DNA of 58,641 nt from Rudanella lutea DSM 19387 (GCF_000383955.1 NZ_KB913014.1:239-58879); one strand, 5' to 3'; numbered from the stretch's first letter, positions 7,687 through 17,888 are shown. Translations and numbers: made by a program. The notes: generated from the sequence alone by a model not told the origin.

Positions 7687-9026
7687 GAGACTGCTTTTTA
7701 AACTGTGTCAAGATTGGGTTTGAATAGAAGGGAAGAAAACAATTTCCTAATTTCCTACTCATGACTGACTCCTTCGACTACGAAGCCTTCAAAAAAGCGG
7801 CCATCAAGGGCCTTTATGATGGCAAGCCCCTTACCGGCCAGGACGGCCTGTTCGCTCCCTTACTCAAGCACTTTTTAGAATCAGCTTTGGACGGGGAAAT
7901 GGAGAACCACTTAGCCGAGTCACGCCCCCAAGCCAACCGACGCAACGGCAAAACCACCAAGACAGTTAAGAGTAGCGCAGGGCTACTGGAGCTGACCACG
8001 CCCCGTGATCGAGCGGGCAGCTATCAACCGCAACTCGTCCCCAAGCGCCAAGTGGTACTCACTGATCAGTTGGAAGCTAAAATTCTTTCGCTCTATGGGC
8101 GCGGCTGTAGCTACGCCGACATCAGTCAGCATCTCCAGGAGATGTATGGTTACTCACTCTCTGATAGTGAGCTAACCAGCATTACCGATAAGGTTTTGCC
8201 CGCCATGCGGGACTGGCAAAACCGGCCCCTGGCGAGTTTGTATGTATTGATGTGGCCGCTTCGGCGGTCCGATGGATGGCATCTATTACAAGGTTCGTCA
8301 GGAGGGTAAAGTGGTCACGCGTGTGTTGTACAGCGTGATCGGGCTGACGCTATCAGGTCGTAAACAGGTACTGGGCATTTATACAGCCGAGAGCGAATCG
8401 GCCCGCTTCTGGCTAACAGTGCTGACGGACTTAAAACAACGAGGGGTAGAAGACATTCTGATTAGTTGTGTGGATGGGCTCAAAGGCTTTGATACGGCTA
8501 TCAACACGGTTTTCCCCCGCACAACGGTCCAGTTATGCATTGTGCATCAGTTACGTAATTCGTTCCGCTTTATTCCTGATAAGCATCTGAAAGAGTTTGT
8601 CAAGGCCATCAAAACCGTTTATCAGGCTCCTACTGCCGAGCAGGGCTGGGAGAATCTACAATGGATGCAAGAGCAGTGGGGCAGTAGGTACCCGCAAGCA
8701 CTGGCAGGCTGGGTGAGCAACTGGTCGTTGCTATCCTCGTTTTACGATTACCCCGCCAGCCTTCGCAAGGTGGTCTATACCACCAACACGGTGGAAGCTT
8801 ACCATCGCCAGCTCCGCAAGGTGACCAAGACGAAGGGAGCTTTTGCTTCTGACGTAGCTTTGCAAAAGCTGGTGTATCTGGTGATTCAGAATCTGGAAAC
8901 AAAGTGGGAAACAAAAACCTACAACTGGAAGGAGGTCATCAACGACCTGACAAGTATCTTTGAAGAACGCATCAAACCGCATCGCTTCGACTAAAGCCCG
9001 CCTGACACAGTTTAAAAATCACTCCC
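7687..9026 (+). mobile_element. IS256-family insertion sequence, 1340 bp
   Basis: Bounded by imperfect 24-bp terminal inverted repeats sharing a 16-base perfect core (TTTTTAAACTGTGTCA and its complement, 21 of 24 matching). It is flanked by an 8-bp target duplication GTTTCCCT at 7679-7686 and 9027-9034. Length, 8-bp duplication and transposase type all fit IS256. It interrupts parA. Confidence 0.95.
7761..8994 (+). pseudogene. IS256-family transposase, frameshifted
   Basis: Two overlapping frames together make a mutator-type DDE transposase. Frame 1 (7761-8309) carries the N-terminal DNA-binding half (AFKKAAIKGLYDG..., then TTPRDRAGSYQPQLVPKRQ). Frame 2 (from 8272) carries MDGIYYKVRQEGKV, VDGLKGFDTAI and TTNTVEAYHRQLRK, the regions holding the three catalytic acids. 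About 25 bases at 8247-8271 separate SLYV from MDGIYYKV where family members have only a few residues. This is an indel, not a recognisable slippery site, so the copy is probably immobile by itself. Confidence 0.85.
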
Positions 9027-9289
9027 GTTTCCCTCGACCGAAGGGATGGTGATCGCAATTAGCAAGCTGGGCGTCAAGCATTATGCTGTTCTATTTGCGG
9101 CAATGCACTGAAGGGCCAAACAGATAGATAAGTGTGGGGGCACATTCAACTGTATGTGTAGTGAATTTACGTAAGGATAAGTTTTATCTGCTTAACTAGA
9201 TTAATAGGATTACCTACGTAACTCTCCCAGGTATCGGCAATAATTGATTAAGATTTATGAAGTTGACCATCAATCGAAAATAAAAACAC

Positions 9290-9673
9290 TTACAAATCTG
9301 GCAGGAGGTCATTATCCTTAAACTGTCGAATCAAATCATTGATCAAGTCAAGTTTCTTTTTACTTTTCGCTATGTTATATTGAATGTTTAACAGTTTTTC
9401 ATCATGGTACCGGGGCAAATATTCATTTTCCGGCGAGAATAACCACTCGGGATTTATCTGGTAATTCTTATAGAAGTAGAGAAAGGTAGAGAACAGCGAA
9501 GTCTGTGATACTTTAAGCCCGTTCTCAAGCCGAAAGATCAGGTTTTGTGTTGTACCCATTTCCTCCGCTAATTCAGCCTGTGAAAGCTTCAGATCGTGTC
9601 GCAGCATTTCAAAGCGTTGTCCAATTTTATCTTTTATTCGCTCGACTTCGCCCTCGTCTATTTTATGTAACAT
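9290..9673 (-). CDS. XRE-family helix-turn-helix regulator
   Basis: A 127-aa protein with a classic XRE helix-turn-helix at residues 15-75: RFEMLRHDLKLSQAELAEEM, then GTTQNLIFRLENGLKVSQTS, then INPEWLFSPENEY. The same pattern, including the WLF-ENP/ENE ending and a lysine-rich tail, occurs in the regulator at 679-1134, so they are paralogues flanking the mobilisation/partition block. It faces away from the iteron region. Likely an autoregulated repressor; the target is not identifiable. Confidence 0.8.
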   Translation of the reverse strand: MLHKIDEGEVERIKDKIGQRFEMLRHDLKLSQAELAEEMGTTQNLIFRLENGLKVSQTSLFSTFLYFYKNYQINPEWLFSPENEYLPRYHDEKLLNIQYNIAKSKKKLDLINDLIRQFKDNDLLPDL

Positions 9674-9864
9674 TAGTCTTCAAAATTATCGTCAATGCAA
9701 TTTAGTGTTTTCTAAAATCGATCTATGATTCTGATATAAATTTTAGATTAATCAATTATTTTTATTTTTCCAGTCCAATTTGCAGTCTGCTACCTATAGA
9801 CATTTATATCTCTGATAGTTAAATAGTTAAGAGGTTTAATAAGGGTATCAAGAGAGTCTTTCTA

Positions 9865-9920
9865 AACTACGACAAAATCCGAGTAGAGCCCTTATGGCTC
9901 TAACTGCGACAAAATCCTTG
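9865..9920 (+). repeat. Two iteron-like repeats (AAAATCC type)
   Basis: AACTACGACAAAATCCGAG at 9865-9883 and AACTGCGACAAAATCCTTG at 9902-9920, 37 bp apart. They are diverged copies of the motif found in front of the rep gene at 20333-20374. Confidence 0.75.
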
Positions 9921-10430
9921 TTAGGCTATGCATGCTGGCTTATATGCGGTAATCAGATACAAATAATATGGTTACTGGACAACTAGCTAAACTTAGAAAT
10001 ATACAATTCTTAAAAAACATTCTCATCAAAAATTTGATATGTTTAGTAGATTTTTAGATTAAATAAAATTGCCATTAACAATCGATAATGAGTCAGGATA
10101 TTACAATAATCTGACAGACGCTATGAAAGATAAAAAAATCTTGCTGAATGGGTTAACACTCATTTCTTAACTAATGACTACAATTGTAGAATATTTCACT
10201 ACTATATCAAGAAATAACCAATGGATATTTTGCCGGAGCTACCTTTAAACTATGATTAAACGAGAGTTTCGATTTTCATTTTTAAAAACTGCATTTCATA
10301 TTGCCCTAAAAACTAGAATTGAGCCTACATTAAGATAGAATATACAATAAATTAGGAACAGAGTAGGAGGAAATACAATCGCGTACATTCAGTACAAACT
10401 GCCAATAAAGCTATTACCAATATGCACTTT

Positions 10431-10559
10431 CACGAGGATTTTGTCGTAGTTAAAAATTTAAAAAAAGGCCTTAGCTGCTTAAATACGAATAAAACAGGCG
10501 CTCACGAGGATTTTGTCGTAGTTAGTTAATTAAGGCTTAACGAGGATTTTGTCGTAGTT
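10431..10559 (-). repeat. Three iteron-like repeats (AAAATCC type), inverted
   Basis: The motif CGAGGATTTTGTCGTAGTT occurs at 10433-10451, 10505-10523 and 10541-10559, all reading AACTACGACAAAATCCTCG on the minus strand. The first two also carry the CA extension giving the 21-base unit seen at 20333-20374. Orientation is opposite to the copies at 9865-9920 and to those near rep. Confidence 0.85.
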
Positions 10560-10594
10560 GACGAAATCATAAACAGTCAATCAATCACTCGTTA

Positions 10595-11109
10595 ATGAAA
10601 CTTTATATTCTAACCCTATACACGCTGACCGCCTTGGGGCAGGTAATGGCCCAAACAACGTCGTCGGTTGGCAATACATTGACAGAAGCCTACAGTTCGG
10701 GGCTCAGTACGGCCAACCAAGTTTTGTCAGCTGGGTCTCAAGGTGATTCAGACCTTCTTTCTGCTCATTCTCTTTATCGTGGGGCTGCTGACGTTCGGGC
10801 TGGCCTGCTTCGACTGGTTTTATGGGTCGCTGGCGACCTGGCTGGCGCGGGTCATCCACGTCATCCTGTAGATTCCGGTGTTCAACATCTTCGGCGGCAT
10901 CATCGAGCAGGTACACATCACCATGCTCCGAATAGACATCGCTCAGTTGAAGAATACGGCTCCCTCAGCGTTTGTCGGTCGGCACTGATGGCCCTGTTCA
11001 CCAGTGTGCTGAGCCTGCTGGCCCTAAGCGTCTGGTATGGCAACCAGCATCTATTCAAAAACACGTACTCTCAAAACTGGACAAATACGACTACGTATGG
11101 CAACGCTGA
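10595..11109 (+). pseudogene. traJ-like conjugation gene remnant
   Basis: The frame opens with a signal peptide (MKLYILTLYTLTALGQVMAQ) and then shifts. In another frame bases about 10742-10950 encode a hydrophobic stretch (IQTFFLLILFIVGLLTFGLA, then WLARVIHVIL, a stop, and IPVFNIFGGIIEQV) that resembles the membrane part of Bacteroidota TraJ. A TraJ of normal length is over 300 aa, so much is deleted as well as frameshifted. The end (to 11109) contains another short membrane segment, MALFTSVLSLLALSVWYGN, possibly from a neighbouring tra gene fused by deletion. Not functional. Confidence 0.6.
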
Positions 11110-12395
11110 ATCAAACCGGATCTCACAAGAGCGACGTCCGCGAACTCCTCACCGATGGGCGGTTTCGGCTGGCCCTCGGCCTGCTGCTCCTGTCTATCGC
11201 GGCCTTTGTAGTTCACCAGGTAATGAACTGCGACTCCGAATCGCTCGAAGGCAACAACCTCAACACGACTGTGCCCTCAGCCCTCGTCGATTCAGTATCA
11301 AAATCGAAACTCGATGTCATGGCGCAGACCCACGAATCCGTACCGATGGCCCTGCTAGGTGCTGATGCTCAAACGTCGCTCACGGCTACCGAGTCGGGTA
11401 TGCAGCCGGTGGTTGCTCCGGCAATGGGTAGCCCGGCCATGGCACCTTCGATGGCGCTGCCCGTCGGAACGCCGACCGGTATGGCGATGTCTCAGGGTGG
11501 GGGAGGTGCCTCGGCTCCCGGCTCGTAGGTACCGGGTTCGCTCGACCGGTACATGTACCGCAAGATCGTACCTACCGACGAGGGGTTTAAACGCTGAGCA
11601 ACTACTATGAAACGCCCGGTGAACCGGTACCGTCGCGGCCGACAGCCCGCCCCCGCGCCGTGGCCCACAATGATGACAAGGAGGACGAAACACCCCAGGT
11701 ATCACCCGCCGTGCAATACAGAACTCAACCGACTCAAAGCCTTACTCGAAGAATACAAACGCGACAAGGAGGCTAAAGCAATTGCCCGGCAAAAAGCGGA
11801 CCTGAGACCCCAGAAACTGGCCAGGACGGATATGGTCAGCGGGCTTGACGGCATCGACCGGTCCCGAAATGGTTTCTATGGAATTTTCTCGCAGGAGTCC
11901 CGGCAGGAAAACGAAAGCCGCGACGAAGCTATCAACGGTACGTTCCGGGCCGTTACTAACCAGAATCAGACAGTTGTCAGCGGAGGGCGGATTCAACTGC
12001 AGCTGCTGGAGTACATGACAATTCAGGATGTTGTCATCCCGAGTGGAACGCTCCTACACAGTGTCGGCAATTTCGGGGCAGAGCAGGTAGGCGTTCAGAT
12101 TACGTCGGTGCAGATTCGCAACCGTATTTACCCCATCCGGCTTTCGGTCTATGATATGGACGGGCTACCTGGCATCTACGTACCCAACGTGATCGCGGTG
12201 CAGGAGGGTCGGCTGGCCACCGTGCAGGCCATCGGCGGGGTGAACATCAGTACGCCAACAACCGGCAGCAATATTGGACAGGCTGCTGCTTCGGCGGCTC
12301 AGGCCCGGGTGCACGGGGTGCAGAACCTATTCCAGTGCAAAGGCCGATTGCAGAAGGCGGCCCTGAAAGGCAACTACTACGTATTGCTTCGATAG
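11097..12395 (+). pseudogene. traM: traM, conjugative transposon protein, frameshifted
   Basis: Starting at ATG 11097, a cytoplasmic N-terminus and one membrane helix (FRLALGLLLLSIAAFVVHQV) are followed by an Ala/Pro/Met-rich linker. The frame then breaks near 11526 and again around 11607-11730. The C-terminal TraM domain is intact in sequence (INGTFRAVTNQNQTVVSGGR ... ITSVQIRNRIYPIRLSVYDM ... LPGIYVPN), ending at 12395. TraM of this type belongs to the mating-pore complex of Bacteroidota conjugative elements (counterpart of VirB10). At least two frame lesions make this a pseudogene. Confidence 0.8.
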
Positions 12396-12443
12396 CAGTA
12401 ATATCATGAAACTGCATTACTAATTTTTAGTAAAACTGAAATT

Positions 12444-13473
12444 ATGAAAAACATTATGTGTTTCCTGTTGATTGGTAGCGCATCACTGTTGAGCGTTTAC
12501 GCGCAGAAGAAGGCGATTCTTGCATCGTATAAACGCTGGGTTACCTCTTCAGTCTCCACCACGCGGGCCACGTCGGCGAAAGGTCCGGTGAACGTACCGG
12601 CTTCGCATGGGTCCGATGTAGCTCCCTCCGTGCCGGCGGCTCCGGTGAGCACGGCAGCTACCTCTACGACCATGCTGCCAGAGATGGCCACACCGACCGC
12701 CCAGGTTATCCGGTCGTACCCGGTCAAGCTGGCGTACAACAAAACGGTCAGTATTATTTTTCCGGTCCCGGTGCGTTCCGTCGATCTGGGGAGCCACGAC
12801 ATCATCGCCGATGTCGAGAACGTGCTGAAAGTAAAGGCCAATCAGATCGGCTTTAACGAAACCATTTCTCGGTCATCACGGCCGATGGCAAGTTCTACAG
12901 CTTCGTGGTCAGCTATAACGAAAGCCCCGCTACACTGGCCCTGAACTTAGTGGTCTATCAGGTCAACCTGAAAGCGGGTACCCGGCCTGGATTGGCCCAG
13001 CCTCACAAGCCGCTTTCATCCAGACCGGGTCAGTGTATTTCGCCAACGTAGCGGCTTCTCAACAAGATCTAGCGGGGGTCAGCGACCACGTACTGCACAA
13101 AACCCGCCGAGTCCGGGGCATCGGCCACGACCGGAGCAGAATGGCCGTTAAGCTGAAAGGTGTTTTCCTACTGTATTACCGCCTGGCGTTCCGCAACCGC
13201 TCGAACCTCAACTAGGTCCTCGATTACGTCCGCTTTTTCATTATCGATAAAACCGTTGCCAATGAAGCCTCTCATCAGGAAATCAAGGTACGCCCGATCT
13301 ACATCCACAACGACCCGATCCGTACCGTGAAAGGCCATTCATACGTCGAGAAGGTTTATGCCTTTCAGCGGTTCATTATCCCTGCCGATAAGGTCTTGCA
13401 GGTACAAAACGGCGAGCGGCAACTGGCTTATGCGATGAATAACCGGGTGATTATAAGAGCAAAGTCATTGTAG
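12444..13473 (+). pseudogene. traN: traN (DUF4138), conjugation protein, frameshifted
   Basis: The first 140 codons read well: a signal peptide ending about VYAQ, a low-complexity Ala/Ser/Pro stretch, then YPVKLAYNKTVSIIFPVPVR and DIIADVENVLKVKANQIGFN, the signature of the TraN/DUF4138 family (VirB9-like). Near 12862 the frame shifts; ITADGKFYSFVVSYNESPAT continues in another frame. Further indels and an in-frame stop follow. The original C-terminus can be traced to AMNNRVIIRAKSL with a stop at 13471-13473. Order TraJ-TraM-TraN matches the usual tra order. Confidence 0.8.
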
Positions 13474-13657
13474 GGAATCTATTTGATGTTACAGCCGCTG
13501 ATCATTCCAGCGGCTTTTTTGCTGATGGGAAATATTTTGTCGAAAATGCATGCCAACCTCTCAGTAAGCCGTTTGTACCTATTTGATTCCTTTTCACGAG
13601 TTGACATCCAATCTTGTGCAGTCAATAACCATATAGACGCTTCCATCGAATCTATAA

Positions 13658-14425
13658 ATGAACGGGCAAAACAGCATTCAGGACATTGTTTTTCACTTCA
13701 TGAATCAATTCGTTTTTGACGAAGATGAGTTAGACTATTCATGCATCGCTAAACACGCGAACGTACTCCAGGCATTGGCCGATGTGAGCAATTCCGGGGT
13801 GCAGATTTTCGACCAGCATCGAAAACAAATTGCCTTCTTCTCTACCAATTACGGCAAAATGTTGGGCTATGAACCAGCAGATTATGAGGGGCTGAACTAC
13901 CACTTTTTTGAAAGCAAAATCCACCCTGATGAGAAACATCAACTGGCAGTGCGGGGAGTTTCGGTTTTAAAAATGTTCAGTACGTTCTCGAACAACGAAA
14001 AGTTGAATCATAAAGCTATTTACGAGTATCGGATGCTGAACAGCGAGAACGTCTATGTCCGGCTCGTTGAGCAATTTCAGGTGCTGGAATTAGACTCAAG
14101 AGGCCAGATATGGCTCATGTTTAGCGTGGTTGATCTATCGCCCAATCAGGAGTCGGATGGTTCGGTTAAATGCCAGATATTGAACTTCAGAACCGGCCAT
14201 TTTGTCCCTTTGGAAATGGAGTCACCGCAGGTCGAGCTAACAAAACGTGAGATCGAGATTCTCAAATTGGTGAAGCAGGGCTATCTGAGCAAAGAAATCT
14301 CCGACCAGCTTTCAATAAGTGTGCATACCGTCAACACGCACCGGTACCGTTTTTTAGAAAAACTGGGGGCCAATAACTCCATAGAAGCCGTTGTGTTTGC
14401 GTCAAAACACGGACTATTGGACTGA
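13658..14425 (+). CDS. PAS-LuxR transcriptional regulator
   Basis: A 255-aa protein. Residues about 35-170 form a PAS-like sensor (SGVQIFDQHRKQIAFFSTNY, MLGYEPADYEGLN, IHPDEK). Residues 190-255 form a LuxR helix-turn-helix (VELTKREIEILKLVKQGYLS, KEISDQLSISVHTVNTHRYR, FLEKLGANNSIEAV). This layout is common next to TonB-dependent receptors and stress genes in Cytophagales. It is transcribed towards the receptor at 14503, 77 bp downstream, so it may be local control for that cluster. The ligand is unknown. Confidence 0.85.
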   Translation: MNGQNSIQDIVFHFMNQFVFDEDELDYSCIAKHANVLQALADVSNSGVQIFDQHRKQIAFFSTNYGKMLGYEPADYEGLNYHFFESKIHPDEKHQLAVRGVSVLKMFSTFSNNEKLNHKAIYEYRMLNSENVYVRLVEQFQVLELDSRGQIWLMFSVVDLSPNQESDGSVKCQILNFRTGHFVPLEMESPQVELTKREIEILKLVKQGYLSKEISDQLSISVHTVNTHRYRFLEKLGANNSIEAVVFASKHGLLD

Positions 14426-14502
14426 GCGTACTAATAAATCAGTATTGTGCTGGGATAGCGGTGAAAAGACCTTTGTGGGGTCAAATCATCTAATCAGTTT
14501 GC

Positions 14503-16839
14503 ATGATACGTACTTCGTTTACACTCCTCTTAACATTCTTTTTAACCAACGTTCTCGCCCAGTCAACCCAAACTATTCGTGGTTCTGTTATCGACGGAGC
14601 TTCCAGCAAGCCCATTGCTTTTGCATCCATTGTCGTAACGGAAACGACCCCGCTCCTTGGCGCAACCACTGACGAAACGGGGGCTTTCGCGGTAAATAAC
14701 GTACCGGTGGGGCGCTACGACCTACGGGTTACGGTTGTCGGCTACGAGTCGGCTGTGGTGCACGAGGTGCTGGTTGGGTCAGGTAAACAAACGGCCCTGA
14801 CGATCCACCTCAACGAAGCGGTAACTCAACTCAACGAGGTCACGGCCCGACCCCGCGTGAGCAAAGAGCAGCCTATCAACACAATGGCTACGGTTAGTGC
14901 CCGGATGCTTAGTGTAGAAGAAGCCAAACGCTATGCGGGTGGTTTCGACGATCCGGCCCGGCTGGCGTCGGCGTTGGCCGGCGTAGCGGGCAACATGGGC
15001 GACAATGGCATCATCGTGCGTGGCAATGCGCCCAAGTTTCTGCAATGGAGAATGGAGGGTGTCGAGATTCCCAGCCCCAACCACTTCGGCGACCTCAACT
15101 ACCTCGGCGGGGGCATTCTGACCGCTCTGAGCAGTCAGATGCTGGCCAACTCTGATTTTCTGACGGGGGCTTTTCCTGCCGAGTACAGCAATGCGTTGTC
15201 GGGTGTGTTCGATGTAGCCATGCGAACGGGTAATAACCAAAAGCGTGAAAGCACCATTCAGTTGGGTGTGGTGGGGTTGGAGAGTGCCTCCGAAGGCCCC
15301 TTCAAAAAAGGCGGACGGGCGTCATACCTCTACAATTATCGGTACGCTACGTTAGCCTTGCTGAAGCCGCTCCTGCCCGAAGATGCCCAGAGCATTGCCT
15401 ATCAGGATCTGTCGTTTAAGCTAAATTTTCCGACGACCACCGCCGGTACGTTCTCGGTCTGGGGCATGGGGTTCCGGGACGGAGCGAGTGCTCAGCCCAA
15501 AAAAGACCGGAGCGACTGGAAATACCCCGACGATAACGAAGACAACGTCATCAGGCAGTCAACGGGCGTGGTGGGCATCGGACATACGTATGTTTTCAGC
15601 AATGACGTCTATTGGAAAACAACCGTAGCCGCTACCGCCAACGAGGTTGACTGGACGGCTCAAAAACTGACGAATGAACTGGAATTGAATCCGTACAGCA
15701 AGATCGCCAATACCAACTGGAATGTCATTCTATCGTCTTTCCTAAACAAAAAGTTTAGTAGTCGCCACACCAACCGGACTGGTATCATACTCAACAGTAT
15801 GCACTATGATCTTTTGCTCAACAAAGTCCTTCGTCTCGGGAGCATTCCTCAGGAAATCGTGAAGGCACGAGGACAAAGCTTGTTGGCATCGGCCTACAGT
15901 AGCTCGTCAATGTACCTGACCGATAGGCTGGTGATGAACGTCGGCCTCAACGCGCAACTGTTTACGCTGAACAACCGGTACACCATCGAACCCCGGCTTG
16001 GTTTTCGACAGCAGTTCAACGAGAACCATTCGCTTGGTTTGGCGTATGGGCTGCACAGCCGCCTTGAGAAGCTGAATTACTATTTCAACAACTCACTAAC
16101 GACGGGTGAAAGAGCCGTCAACCGGAACCTTGATTTCTCGAAGGCGCACCACCTCGTGTTGAGCTACGATTGGAACGTATCAGACCGTATTCACCTCAGG
16201 ATTGAGCCGTATTATCAACGCCTGTTCTCCGTGCCGGTCATACGCGATAGTTCGTTTTCGTTCATCAACCTGCAAAGTGATTTGTTCTTTGGCAAGAAGT
16301 TGCAGAATACGGGCGTAGGTCGTAATTACGGGATCGATCTGACGCTCGAGAAATACGTCTCAAACGGTTATTACTATCTGCTGTCCGGCTCGTTGTTCAA
16401 TGCCGAATACAAAGGCGGTGACGGCGTTTGGCGAAACACCCGCTTCAACCGCCGATACGTAGTTAATTTTTTAGTTGGGAAAGAGTGGGCACTGGGTAAA
16501 AACAAGCAAAACACGTTTAGCCTGAATACCCGGCTCAGCTATCAGGGCGGCAACCGATATTCGCCCGTTGATGAGGTAGCTTCAAGGAAAGCCCAGGCTG
16601 TTATCTACGACGAAAGCAGGGCGTATTCGTTGCAATCAGACCCTATGCTCCACGTGCATTTCACGGCAATCTACCGCATCAATAAGAAAAAGCGGGCGAG
16701 CGAACTGGCCCTGAAAGTCCTGAATCTAACGCAACAACCCGACTTCAGGGGGCATCTGTTCAACCAAATTGCCAATGTGGTTGAACAGGAATTACCCACA
16801 CTTATGATTCCCAACCTGAGCTACAAAGTGGAATTTTAG
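14503..16839 (+). CDS. TonB-dependent outer-membrane receptor
   Basis: A 778-aa protein with a signal peptide (cleavage after NVLA, residue 19), a carboxypeptidase-regulatory-like beta domain (about 22-110, IRGSVIDGASSKPIAFASIV and VPVGRYDLRVTVVGYES), a plug domain (about 135-245, NGIIVRGNAPKFLQWRMEGV) and a beta barrel ending in a terminal Phe (YKVEF), as needed for barrel insertion. It has no SusD partner next to it, so polysaccharide uptake by a SusCD pair is unlikely. Imports an unknown substrate using TonB energy. First gene of a same-strand group up to 18667. Confidence 0.92.
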   Translation: MIRTSFTLLLTFFLTNVLAQSTQTIRGSVIDGASSKPIAFASIVVTETTPLLGATTDETGAFAVNNVPVGRYDLRVTVVGYESAVVHEVLVGSGKQTALTIHLNEAVTQLNEVTARPRVSKEQPINTMATVSARMLSVEEAKRYAGGFDDPARLASALAGVAGNMGDNGIIVRGNAPKFLQWRMEGVEIPSPNHFGDLNYLGGGILTALSSQMLANSDFLTGAFPAEYSNALSGVFDVAMRTGNNQKRESTIQLGVVGLESASEGPFKKGGRASYLYNYRYATLALLKPLLPEDAQSIAYQDLSFKLNFPTTTAGTFSVWGMGFRDGASAQPKKDRSDWKYPDDNEDNVIRQSTGVVGIGHTYVFSNDVYWKTTVAATANEVDWTAQKLTNELELNPYSKIANTNWNVILSSFLNKKFSSRHTNRTGIILNSMHYDLLLNKVLRLGSIPQEIVKARGQSLLASAYSSSSMYLTDRLVMNVGLNAQLFTLNNRYTIEPRLGFRQQFNENHSLGLAYGLHSRLEKLNYYFNNSLTTGERAVNRNLDFSKAHHLVLSYDWNVSDRIHLRIEPYYQRLFSVPVIRDSSFSFINLQSDLFFGKKLQNTGVGRNYGIDLTLEKYVSNGYYYLLSGSLFNAEYKGGDGVWRNTRFNRRYVVNFLVGKEWALGKNKQNTFSLNTRLSYQGGNRYSPVDEVASRKAQAVIYDESRAYSLQSDPMLHVHFTAIYRINKKKRASELALKVLNLTQQPDFRGHLFNQIANVVEQELPTLMIPNLSYKVEF

Positions 16840-16852
16840 CCGTCCGAATCAA

Positions 16853-17465
16853 ATGAACACCCTCATCGGAGCGAACCGAATAAACGCCGTTGCTACGGGT
16901 ATATGCTTTATGGCAGCGGCCGTCACCTCAATAGCCGGCAAATTGCTTTACGCCCCCGTTTTGGCCAACCCCGATTACCTGACAGTTGGGGTTGTGGAAG
17001 TCAATCAAGTCATTTTGGGAGCCGTTTTTGAATTGGCTTTAGTTATATCGGCCATTGGAACCGGGATGCGTGTTTTTTAGAGCGTTGGAGGTAGTTTTCA
17101 TCCTGGTTGGGTTAGTGAGCGTGTTGGCACTGATTACGTTGAGCAGGTCGTTTACTACGTCATCCTCAGCCGATACGGCGCATTTTATGGTTGTAGGAGC
17201 AACGCTAAAAGGCTTCCACGACTGGACGTTAGTATTAGGCCCCAACTTCATGCTCGGCATCAATACGTTCCTCTACAGCTACGTATTCTTTGTCTCCGGT
17301 CTTGTGCCCAAGCCCATCGCTCTACCAGGTCTCACAGCCGCCACGTTAATCTTTCTTGTGTCGCTACTCGAATTGTTCCGAGTTGTCCAGCAAGTGTCGG
17401 TGGCGGGCTGGCTTATCCGAAAAGGATTTAACTTATCCCGTATTCAGCCAATTAGGCTCTACTAA
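16853..17465 (+). pseudogene. DUF4386 membrane protein, disrupted
   Basis: Two overlapping frames form one DUF4386 protein. The first (16853-17080) has INAVATGICFMAAAVTSIAG and VNQVILGAVFELALVISAIG. The second (17055-17465) resumes with FFRALEVVFILVGLVSVLAL and GFHDWTLVLGPNFMLGINTF and ends at RIQPIRLY. Intact homologues have an extra segment between these halves (of the LKRQNEGLALGY type), so about 40-50 bases plus frame were lost around 17060. Function of the family is unknown; it has about six membrane helices. Same strand as the receptor, 14 bp downstream. Confidence 0.75.
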
Positions 17466-17486
17466 CCTATATATACCCTTCGTTGT

Positions 17487-17888
17487 ATGCCTAACTTTCC
17501 CTTTCTCTCTACCACTCAATACCTTACCATCCTGCGCGTAGGGCTAGGGCTAATGATGATGGCTCACGGAGCCGCCCGTCTGTATGTAGGTTCCGTAGGG
17601 GCGTTCGGGGGTTTCCTCAACAGCAAAGGATTGCTGATTGGTCCGGCGCTTGCCTGGGCTATAACACTCAACGACCTGGTCGGCGGTGCTTTACTGACCT
17701 TAGGCTACTTCCGCAGAGGGCTAAGTGCCGGGTTTATTCTGGTCATGCTGGGTGGTATTGCGCTGGTCCATTGGCCCAACGGCTGGTTTGTAGTGGGCCA
17801 CCAGCAGGGTGGTATCGAGTACAACGTATTGCTCATTCTATGCTTTTTGCTGGTAGCTTCACAAAACCCTAACCGTCACCATCCATGA
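17487..17888 (+). CDS. DoxX-family membrane protein
   Basis: A 133-aa protein with four predicted membrane helices: YLTILRVGLGLMMMAHGAAR, then LIGPALAWAITLNDLVGGAL, then GFILVMLGGIALVHWPN, then VLLILCFLLVA. Helix one with G-x-x-M-M-x-H-G and the HWPNGWFV loop are typical of DoxX. DoxX proteins are small inner-membrane proteins linked to redox homeostasis; a precise activity here is not deducible. It overlaps the next gene by 4 bases (ATGA), so the two are translationally coupled. Confidence 0.85.
   Translation: MPNFPFLSTTQYLTILRVGLGLMMMAHGAARLYVGSVGAFGGFLNSKGLLIGPALAWAITLNDLVGGALLTLGYFRRGLSAGFILVMLGGIALVHWPNGWFVVGHQQGGIEYNVLLILCFLLVASQNPNRHHP

Larger units (their letters stand above)
7071..9111 (+). 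pseudogene. parA: ParA-family partition ATPase, split by an IS256-family element
   Basis: Residues 1-205 (7071-7686) encode a ParA/MinD-type ATPase: the deviant Walker A box KGGVGKTT lies near residue 12, DCDDPQHS at about 38-45, and VDLPGTL at about 104. The frame is then interrupted by the IS at 7687-9026. The remaining 3' end lies at 9035-9111. Removing the IS and one 8-bp duplication joins 616 and 77 bases into exactly 231 codons (230 aa plus stop), so the gene was intact before insertion. As it stands the protein ends after SSTLFP and lacks its last 25 residues. ParA moves plasmid copies apart in the cell with a DNA-binding partner; no partner gene is evident. Confidence 0.92.
9674..10594. 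other. A+T-rich gene-free region with iteron-like repeats
   Basis: No convincing coding frame in 920 bases. The region is very A+T-rich and carries five copies of the ACTACGACAAAATCCTCG motif, annotated separately. A+T richness plus these motifs suggests a former or accessory replication-control region. Confidence 0.6.

Noticed and set aside
8247-8271. Programmed frameshift in the IS256 transposase
   Set aside because: No slippery run is present and about 25 bases of extra sequence lie at the joint, so a plain indel is more likely.
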